Assembly (NCBI GenBank): GCA_030640865.1
Contig: DAOWIP010000292.1
Coordinates: forward strand, 1 to 8,385
Source: Sedimentisphaerales bacterium
GTDB lineage: Bacteria > Planctomycetota > Phycisphaerae > Sedimentisphaerales > SM23-30
DNA length: 8,385 nucleotides
Direction: 5' to 3'
How positions within the stretch are numbered: position 1 is the first letter of the stretch; the number at the start of each line of letters is the position of its first letter. The notes under the pieces are model-generated. The model was not told the DNA's origin. It did no database searches and saw only the letters and a list, made by a program, of their open reading frames with translations. The translations under genes and the position numbers were made by a program. This document shows positions 5,921-8,385 of the stretch, piece after piece.

Positions 5921-6421
5921 TTGAGATGCCCTTATTGCAAAGAGGACAAAGACAAGGTCATTGATTCCCGGTCAAGCGAGGGTGGCCGAGTCGTCCGCCG
6001 TCGTCGTCAGTGTCAGCTATGTCAGAGGCGTTTTACCACCTACGAGCGGATCGAAGAGTTAGTCAAGTTGACCGTTGTGAAAAAGGACGGTAGCCGGGTT
6101 CCATATAACCGCGACAAGATTATCTCTGGTATCCAGAAGGCCTGTTATAAAAGGCCGATTTCCATGCAGCAAATCACCGAGGCGGCGGAAGTTATCGAAG
6201 AAGAAATACTGCGTCAACCAGGCCAGGAAGTGTCATCCCGGTTAATCGGAGAGTTGACGATGCAACAGGTTAACAGGTTGGACAAAGTTGCTTATATACG
6301 TTTTGCCAGTGTGTATCACGAATTTGAGGAAGTGAATCAATTTATCGAAGAAGTTCAGGAAGTCATCCACCGCCCGAAAGATACGGCAGGACAAAAGGAT
6401 TTGTTCAACAATACTACCTAA
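5921..6421 (+). CDS. nrdR: Transcriptional repressor NrdR
   Basis: 166 residues, slightly longer than the usual 150 or so. NrdR represses ribonucleotide reductase genes when dATP is high, sensing ATP/dATP through an ATP-cone and binding NrdR boxes through a zinc ribbon. Visible here are MRCPYC with C3 and C6, CQLC with C31 and C34 (the zinc ligands), the basic RVVRRRRQ stretch (23-30), RRFTTYER (36-43), and the ATP-cone (about 49-139) with VVKKDGSRVPYNRDKI at its start and VAYIRFASVYHEF at its end. The C-terminal tail after about 150 is variable and polar. Translation starts at TTG, with AGGGA 10 nt upstream. The promoter carries two NrdR-box-like sites, so autoregulation is likely. A second ATP-cone-like gene follows after 50 bp. 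No ribonucleotide reductase gene is present in the window. Confidence 0.97.
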   Translation: MRCPYCKEDKDKVIDSRSSEGGRVVRRRRQCQLCQRRFTTYERIEELVKLTVVKKDGSRVPYNRDKIISGIQKACYKRPISMQQITEAAEVIEEEILRQPGQEVSSRLIGELTMQQVNRLDKVAYIRFASVYHEFEEVNQFIEEVQEVIHRPKDTAGQKDLFNNTT

Positions 6422-6471
6422 CCCCCATTTTGCAAAAGTTTTGTTATTAACGAGTTTTTGAGGGCAGACAA

Positions 6472-7167
6472 GTGTCGCTGAAAGTAACAAAAAGCGACGG
6501 AAGCGCAGAAGTCTATCTGCATACCAAGGTGATGGGCTCAATATCGTCGGCGATGGGTGACAGCGGTTTTTACCAGGAAGGGATGACCGAGCACCTGGCC
6601 GAGGCGGTAACGGAATATATCTTTCGGCGTTATGGTTCGGCCCCAGTGTGTACCGATGAAATTCATGCGATGATCGAAGCGGTTCTCAGTGAAACGGGAT
6701 ATTATGAAGCGGCGTTGGCCTTACACGAACATCGTCTGACCCGACAAATTAATCGCTGCCGTACCGAAGTAATCCATCGTCGGAAAACCGGTCATAATGA
6801 TCCGGCGATGCCTGACAAAAGACAAAATGAAGAAGAGGAATATCTTGCCCATTCCTGGAACAAGTCGATTATCGTCAAGTTTCTGGAAACAGAGTACGGA
6901 TTAGAGAGTCCGCTGGCGCGTGCGGTGGCCGGGGCGGTGGAAGAAAAAGTGCTGCGTATGGGATGTAGGCGTGTGTTCGCGTCGGTGGTGCGGGCTATGG
7001 TTGAGAATGATCTTTGGGCGATGAAACAGGCAGAGCAGTCTTTCGTTAAACAAGCTGAGGAAGAAAGCGAACTATACGCATCGCGTATGGGAAATCCCGC
7101 GAGCGAAACCGTAGTGTTTTGTCGTAAGATTACTTGCCAGCGAAGTAACGGGAAAATTCAATCGTGA
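6472..7167 (+). CDS. ATP-cone-like domain protein with a second degenerate copy
   Basis: 231 residues, no signal peptide. GTG start with GAGGG 7 nt upstream. Residues about 3-98 follow the ATP-cone pattern: VTKSDGSAEVYLHTKV, an acidic helical middle, TDEIHAMIEAVL, then YYEAALALHEHRLTRQINR. After a polar linker (about 99-126) a second segment (129-185: WNKSIIVKFLETEYGL...LARAVAGAVEEKV...VVRAMVENDL) resembles the helical part of another cone without the first beta strand. The placement 50 bp after nrdR suggests co-transcription and a nucleotide-sensing or NrdR-partner role; that is inference. It lacks the zinc ribbon, so it is not a second NrdR. Residues from about 201 to the stop (RMGNPASETVV...NGKIQS) are encoded by the 105-bp repeat, so the original C-terminus was probably different. 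Function not established. Confidence 0.8.
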   Translation: MSLKVTKSDGSAEVYLHTKVMGSISSAMGDSGFYQEGMTEHLAEAVTEYIFRRYGSAPVCTDEIHAMIEAVLSETGYYEAALALHEHRLTRQINRCRTEVIHRRKTGHNDPAMPDKRQNEEEEYLAHSWNKSIIVKFLETEYGLESPLARAVAGAVEEKVLRMGCRRVFASVVRAMVENDLWAMKQAEQSFVKQAEEESELYASRMGNPASETVVFCRKITCQRSNGKIQS

Positions 7168-7177
7168 GAACTATATA
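7073..7177 (+). repeat. 105-bp dispersed repeat, copy 2
   Basis: Same length and orientation as copy 1 at 3356-3460, 89/105 identical without gaps. Visible structures are ATACGC-ATC-GCGTAT (7074-7088), GGGAAATCCC, and TTACTT/AAGTAA around GCCAGCG (7130-7148 region). It supplies the last 31 codons and the TGA of the ATP-cone-like gene and the GTG of the small downstream frame. GAACTATA occurs as a direct 8-bp repeat at its two ends (7069-7076 and 7168-7175), possibly a target duplication, although ACTATA is also present at the right end of copy 1. Confidence 0.9.
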
Positions 7178-7382
7178 TAGGACGTTAACCGGAGTTTCAA
7201 TCATTTTGGTATTTGTTATTGTTGCACTTCAGATTAAAGTTTACATGTTAAGAAACGATGAGCCGTTTCGGGCAGGGATGCCCGATGGGTCCGAGTGTTC
7301 GCAGGATGCGACCCGGGCACGTATGTCAGGTGTTGATGGCAGGGAAGCTTGTTCCGGTATCAGGCCGGGCGGAGTAAGGTAG
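7164..7382 (+). CDS. Possible small single-pass membrane protein
   Basis: 72 residues; no family recognised. The GTG start overlaps the upstream TGA by 4 nt (GTGA), which would allow translational coupling. A basic N-terminus (R2, R6) and a hydrophobic segment at about 10-24 (GVSIILVFVIVALQI) suggest a membrane anchor, followed by a Gly/Arg/Ser-rich tail without recognisable motifs. Against it: the start codon lies inside the 105-bp repeat, there is no good ribosome binding site (only GGGA 10 nt away), and the tail looks unconstrained. It overlaps the antisense toxin-remnant frame at 7326-7487. It may be a remnant of a gene whose start was replaced by the repeat, or a chance frame. Confidence 0.35.
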   Translation: MRTIYRTLTGVSIILVFVIVALQIKVYMLRNDEPFRAGMPDGSECSQDATRARMSGVDGREACSGIRPGGVR

Positions 7383-7487
7383 GCTATTATATTGCTCTAT
7401 TGAGAGACAATCCGAGCCGATCGAGCAGCTACGCCTTGCTATTGACGGGAACCGCACCTGACTTTTTTCGACAGCAATTAATATCAT
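7326..7487 (-). pseudogene. Degenerate or replaced toxin gene of the Phd/YefM module
   Basis: ATG at 7487 overlaps the antitoxin TGA (ATGA), the classic coupling of antitoxin and toxin genes. The frame begins MILIAVEKS, like the first beta strand of a PIN-type toxin, but then runs 53 codons (QVRFPSIARRSCSIGS...) to a TGA with no PIN acidic motif, no RelE/Doc motif and unlikely composition. The first 6-7 codons may be the only original toxin sequence left. It could also be a meaningless frame following an orphan antitoxin. Confidence 0.3.
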
Positions 7488-7771
7488 TTGGCGCGTTTTC
7501 GGCGAACGGATTTTATCACTTCATTTATTTCCGACAATGTCATACGATCTGTGCCGGCCTGAATAGAACTCCTCTGCATAGCCTCCAGGGCGGTTAGTGC
7601 GCGGGCCTGGCGAATAGCTTTTAGTGATTCTTCCAGGTTGTCTTCGCAGACCGATGACAAAATGGCAACAGGTTTGCCGTTGGAAGTGATAACCATCTCT
7701 CGCTCGTCCCTCAACTGTCGCCAGATTTGGGCCGACTTGTCGCGAAAGTCTCTATCCGAAATAAATTTCAT
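7484..7771 (-). CDS. Phd/YefM-family type II antitoxin
   Basis: 95 residues, the normal size. The N-terminal MKFISDRDFRDKSAQIWRQL and REMVITSNGKPVAIL (24-38) are the DNA-binding Phd/YefM fold signature (strand-turn-strand around NGKP). The C-terminal half (about 45-95: EESLKAIRQARALTALEAM...LSEINEVIKSVRRKR) is helical and charged, the part that normally wraps the toxin. These proteins bind the toxin and repress their own operon. The start ATG has AAGAG about 7 nt upstream. No intact toxin gene follows, although the stop codon overlaps an ATG in the usual way, so it appears to be an orphan. A promoter and palindrome lie upstream in the gap to the phosphorylase gene. Confidence 0.88.
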   Translation of the reverse strand: MKFISDRDFRDKSAQIWRQLRDEREMVITSNGKPVAILSSVCEDNLEESLKAIRQARALTALEAMQRSSIQAGTDRMTLSEINEVIKSVRRKRAK

Positions 7772-7800
7772 TGCAAAACTCTTACGTAATTTGAATATTA

Positions 7801-7823
7801 AATCACCGGTTCTGCCGGTGGTT
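7801..7823 (-). terminator. Hairpin between the phosphorylase and antitoxin genes
   Basis: AATCACCGG and CCGGTGGTT form a 9-bp stem (one mismatch on the minus strand, a U-G wobble on the plus) around a 5-nt loop. On the minus strand it lies 48 bp past the phosphorylase stop and is followed by TAATATT, a poor U-tract, so termination may be weak. It could alternatively act in the 5' leader of the antitoxin mRNA. Confidence 0.45.
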
Positions 7824-7827
7824 ATTG

Positions 7828-7856
7828 ATTACGTACAATTATCACCCAATTGTCAA
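7828..7856 (-). promoter_or_regulatory. Candidate antitoxin promoter with palindromic operator
   Basis: On the minus strand TTGACA (7856-7851, perfect) is followed after 17 bp by CGTAAT (7833-7828, 4/6). An inverted repeat ACAATT/AATTGT (7835-7840, 7848-7853) fills the spacer, and TTACGTA occurs at 7829 and again at 7782. Phd/YefM antitoxins autorepress by binding such small palindromes near the promoter, so this is a plausible operator. Confidence 0.4.
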
Positions 7857-7870
7857 CTATCTTTGGGGTT

Positions 7871-8385
7871 TTATGGAAAGTATTTACCGATCAGCGGTTG
7901 TAGTTTGTAGAAAGTTGGGTCGGAGACAGCGTTTTTATCGGACCATATTCCCAGTTCAAGTGCTCGATGGTGTTTGCATTCGGATTCGAGCAGGGTACCG
8001 GCTCGGGCCAGTGCGGCCCGAATAAGGGCGATGGCGTTTTTGGTGGCTGTATTGAGGTTGCCGATGATTTCTTTCATCAAGGCGTGTTTGTCCTGATCGC
8101 CTTCGTGGGGTTTCCAGCAGTCGTAGTCGGTTGGCAGGGCGACGAGCGCGTAACAGATTTCGGCTTCGCGGGCCAGTTTTGCCTCCGGCATACAGGTCAT
8201 TCCGATAAGGTGCGCTCCCCAACTGCGATGGAGCATTGATTCGGCACGGGTACTGAACTGCGGCCCTTCCATACAGATATAAGTGCCGCCGTTATGCACA
8301 CTGGTATCGACCTTCTCAGCGGCCGAGAGCAAAAGTTCACGAAGCCGCTGACAGAATGGATAAGCGAAATCAACGTGAACGGCTA
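7871..8385 (-). CDS. mtnP: S-methyl-5'-thioadenosine phosphorylase, C-terminal part
   Basis: The frame stays open to the right edge of the window; about 170 C-terminal residues are visible and roughly 110 N-terminal ones are missing. The enzyme phosphorolyses methylthioadenosine to adenine and methylthioribose-1-phosphate in methionine salvage. Diagnostic segments are HVDFAYPFCQRLR at the edge, GGTYICMEGPQFSTRAES (substrate and phosphate region), WGAHLIGMTCMPEAKLAREAEICYA, and TDYDCWKPHEGDQ, whose two Asp residues correspond to the adenine-recognising pair (D220/D222) of the human enzyme. TDYDCW distinguishes it from purine nucleoside phosphorylase, which has Asn at the purine-recognition position. 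The apparent start at 8332 is an internal TTG (Leu). The C-terminal extension after RAALAR (about 40 residues) is typical of bacterial members. Cytoplasmic. Confidence 0.93.
   Translation of the reverse strand, partial: AVHVDFAYPFCQRLRELLLSAAEKVDTSVHNGGTYICMEGPQFSTRAESMLHRSWGAHLIGMTCMPEAKLAREAEICYALVALPTDYDCWKPHEGDQDKHALMKEIIGNLNTATKNAIALIRAALARAGTLLESECKHHRALELGIWSDKNAVSDPTFYKLQPLIGKYFP

Noticed and set aside
7392..7410. TTGCTCT/AGAG-A-CAA stem as a terminator between the convergent genes
   Set aside because: Short, bulged, AT-rich stem with no following T-run on either strand.
8330..8332. Start of the phosphorylase gene at 8332
   Set aside because: It is an internal TTG (Leu); the frame continues upstream to the window edge with family-typical residues (HVDFAYPFCQRLR).

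Overview
The window looks like chromosomal DNA of a Planctomycetota bacterium, most likely a Phycisphaerae/Sedimentisphaerales-type lineage. This is inference from three things: a block of exported carbohydrate-active proteins with no TonB/Sus genes in view, a double-domain esterase of a type I associate with this phylum, and several short dispersed palindromic repeats. No rRNA, tRNA, CRISPR array or transposase gene is visible.

Left block (about 87-5510, all minus strand, read right to left): an exported double-domain alpha/beta hydrolase (acetyl-xylan-esterase-like), an exported GH31 glycoside hydrolase of the MYORG-like clade, and an exported sugar isomerase/epimerase-type TIM barrel. Together they look like a small glycan-processing locus: ester removal, alpha-glycoside cleavage, then conversion of a released or modified sugar. 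A sigma70-like promoter upstream of the esterase is flanked by two copies of a 17-bp palindrome, which could be operators or dispersed repeats. Two further hairpin-forming elements (5-52 and 1177-1222) sit downstream of the isomerase and GH31 genes.

Middle block (about 5511-7382, plus strand): a divergent 410-bp intergenic region leads into nrdR, the ribonucleotide-reductase repressor, which uses a TTG start. Next comes a protein with an ATP-cone-like domain plus a second degenerate copy, then a doubtful small membrane protein. The nrdR promoter carries two NrdR-box-like palindromes whose 16-bp cores are separated by exactly 15 bp. That is the arrangement expected for NrdR, so nrdR is probably autoregulated.

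Right block (about 7326-8385, minus strand): the C-terminal part of S-methyl-5'-thioadenosine phosphorylase, running off the right edge, then a Phd/YefM antitoxin. After the antitoxin, an ATGA-coupled frame starts like a toxin gene but then degenerates, so the antitoxin appears to be an orphan.

The least expected structure is a 105-bp repeat present twice in direct orientation (3356-3460 and 7073-7177), 89/105 identical without gaps. Each copy overlaps the 3' end of a gene and supplies its last codons and stop, on opposite strands of the repeat in the two cases. The differences do not follow codon positions. It behaves like a dispersed non-coding element that lodges at gene ends, and it also creates a false N-terminal extension on the GH31 frame.
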